A stretch of DNA of 11,874 nucleotides, taken from the NCBI GenBank assembly GCA_028709355.1, contig JAQVXF010000017.1, forward strand, positions 1 to 11,874. Direction: 5' to 3'. How positions within the stretch are numbered: the stretch's first letter is position 1; every line of letters starts with the position of its first letter. This DNA comes from Syntrophomonas sp. Its GTDB lineage: Bacteria; Bacillota; Syntrophomonadia; Syntrophomonadales; Syntrophomonadaceae. Below, piece after piece: positions 10,820-11,874 of this stretch. Position numbers and translations under genes: made by a program. The notes below the pieces were generated by a model. The model had not been told where the DNA came from and searched no databases. It worked only from the letters and a program-made list of their open reading frames with translations.

Positions 10820-11860
10820 TTACTGGTCATGATGATACGATGTAATCCCATAGCTATCCGTAATAGTCAGTGTGTTGTACCCGGCCAATACAGCGTAGGG
10901 ACGGATAGCCCCCTTAATACTGCCATTATCACTACAACCGATTATGGTTATGTCGCATGGATTACCCAAGCTATTCCACTCGCCGGCGGTATTACCGTTA
11001 AACCAGCCGTAGGTCATCTCTAGTCCCCAGCCGACGTTGTTGGCACTGTTGACATCCTTGATGACCAATCCCTGCACCCAGTGATAAGTATGGTCAGGCT
11101 CAATGTCTATGCCCGACTCCGGCGGAGTCCCATTGGTATTACTGTAGCGCCCGCCGGTGATGATGCACCCTTTAACGCTGATAACACTCAGCCCCTGGCG
11201 GCGGTTGTTGTTAGAGATAACATTCTCGATTAAAATGTCGCCGGCCCAATCCTGCTGGGATGAGCCGTTGAGATATATCCCATCGCCCCAGCAATCGTAG
11301 ATGTACATATTAGAGACAGTCACACCAGTTGACCCATAGACCGCTATCCCATATCCACCCTCTCCGGTGGTGCCGATGTGCCTGCTCCTATCACCCTCTA
11401 TCCGCCCGCCCGATATTTTGGCATTGGTGCAATTCTCCACCTTGACGATATAGTGAGTGATTAGCGTTGTCCCGGCAGTTTTAAATGTAGCGTTGTTAGC
11501 CATCATCAAATGCACATTGCTTTTCATAATGACAGCCGCCTTGGTTGTATCATTAAGAGTTATTAAGTAAGTGCCATCCGGTACGTAAACCGTCCCTCCA
11601 CCCTTGGCATTGGCGGCGATGATGGCGGCATTGATGGCCGCCGTGTCATCGGCCACCCCGTCTCCGACGGTCCCGTAGTCCCTCACGTTGTATGCCCCGG
11701 ACGCCGGGGCAGTTATCACCGGCAGCGGTATAGCTGGATTCAAGTCCTCACCCCCCAGGCGCTCGTCTAGCGCGCTTTCTATCATCCCCGGTACTTTAGC
11801 ATCTATGGCGGCATTGACGTCCTCTATTGTGACGCCCTGCTCTATGATGGTGGTCTCCAC
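10820..11860 (-). CDS. tail spike with pectate-lyase-type beta-helix
   Basis: A 346-residue protein with a right-handed beta-helix. Residues 57-80 (YNVRDYGTVGDGVADDTAAI) are the classic opening of the Pectate_lyase_3 family found in phage tail spikes and depolymerases, followed by GGGTVYVPDGTY and repeated Asn/Gly-rich turns. Such proteins bind or cleave surface polysaccharides. The first 50 residues are helical and acidic and may be a trimerisation or virion-attachment part. The GTG at 11860 has GAGGGG 6 nt before it, but the frame stays open to the window edge, so the true start may lie outside and the entry may be partial. Confidence 0.85.
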   Translation of the reverse strand: METTIIEQGVTIEDVNAAIDAKVPGMIESALDERLGGEDLNPAIPLPVITAPASGAYNVRDYGTVGDGVADDTAAINAAIIAANAKGGGTVYVPDGTYLITLNDTTKAAVIMKSNVHLMMANNATFKTAGTTLITHYIVKVENCTNAKISGGRIEGDRSRHIGTTGEGGYGIAVYGSTGVTVSNMYIYDCWGDGIYLNGSSQQDWAGDILIENVISNNNRRQGLSVISVKGCIITGGRYSNTNGTPPESGIDIEPDHTYHWVQGLVIKDVNSANNVGWGLEMTYGWFNGNTAGEWNSLGNPCDITIIGCSDNGSIKGAIRPYAVLAGYNTLTITDSYGITSYHHDQ

Positions 11861-11874
11861 TGTGATCCCCTCTA

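Noticed and set aside
10010..11023. Several plus-strand open frames opposite the tail genes
   Set aside because: They lie antisense to recognisable tail proteins with strong ribosome binding sites, and their hydrophobic Val/Leu-rich translations arise from the Thr/Asn-rich opposite strand.
1..11874. CRISPR array, rRNA, insertion sequence or diversity-generating retroelement
   Set aside because: No regularly spaced repeats, no rRNA-like sequence, no transposase or reverse transcriptase, and no template/variable repeat pair were seen.

Overview
This window looks like part of a temperate-type tailed phage or prophage genome from a Gram-positive host, probably a Clostridia/Peptococcaceae-like Firmicute. 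The support is strong GGAGG-type ribosome binding sites before nearly every gene, TTG and GTG starts placed by such sites, an amidase endolysin ending in a copper-amine-oxidase-N-like module, and phage families (YopX, YqaJ) common in Firmicute phages. The host is inferred from style, not from a host gene. Every convincing gene lies on the minus strand, so transcription runs from high to low coordinates.

Layout in the direction of transcription. (1) 11860-7024, tail-tip/host-contact genes: a pectate-lyase-fold tail spike, a large glycine/serine/threonine-rich beta-structural protein, small structural proteins, and a protein ending in a NodB-type polysaccharide deacetylase domain. (2) 7023-5973, a self-contained unit: a promoter, a long nested inverted repeat that includes the start codon of a complete tyrosine recombinase, and a terminator behind the gene. 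(3) 5935-4367, lysis: a membrane-anchored coiled-coil protein, a two-helix membrane protein, an N-acetylmuramoyl-L-alanine amidase that overlaps its upstream neighbour by 107 nt, a holin-like protein and a possible 28-aa membrane peptide, followed by two tandem terminators. (4) 4111-3831, a control point: a good sigma-A promoter whose spacer is an almost perfect 19-bp palindrome, driving a 69-aa Xre/Cro-type regulator. (5) 3722-1, an early-type operon: an orphan DNA methyltransferase, a chain of very small overlapping genes (zinc ribbons, helix-turn-helix proteins, small membrane proteins), a YopX protein, and a YqaJ-type recombination exonuclease cut by the left window edge.

The genes fit a phage cycle: spikes and deacetylase act on surface polysaccharide, the recombinase would handle integration or local DNA rearrangement, the lysis block releases progeny, and the regulator, methyltransferase and exonuclease belong to early DNA metabolism. 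The most unusual signal is the 133-nt leader of the recombinase. Its two long stems are perfect only as minus-strand RNA, where both apparent mismatches become G-U pairs. The outer stem covers the start codon, and the predicted local promoter would begin the transcript after the outer 5' arm. This suggests that read-through mRNA is held silent while mRNA from the local promoter can be translated.
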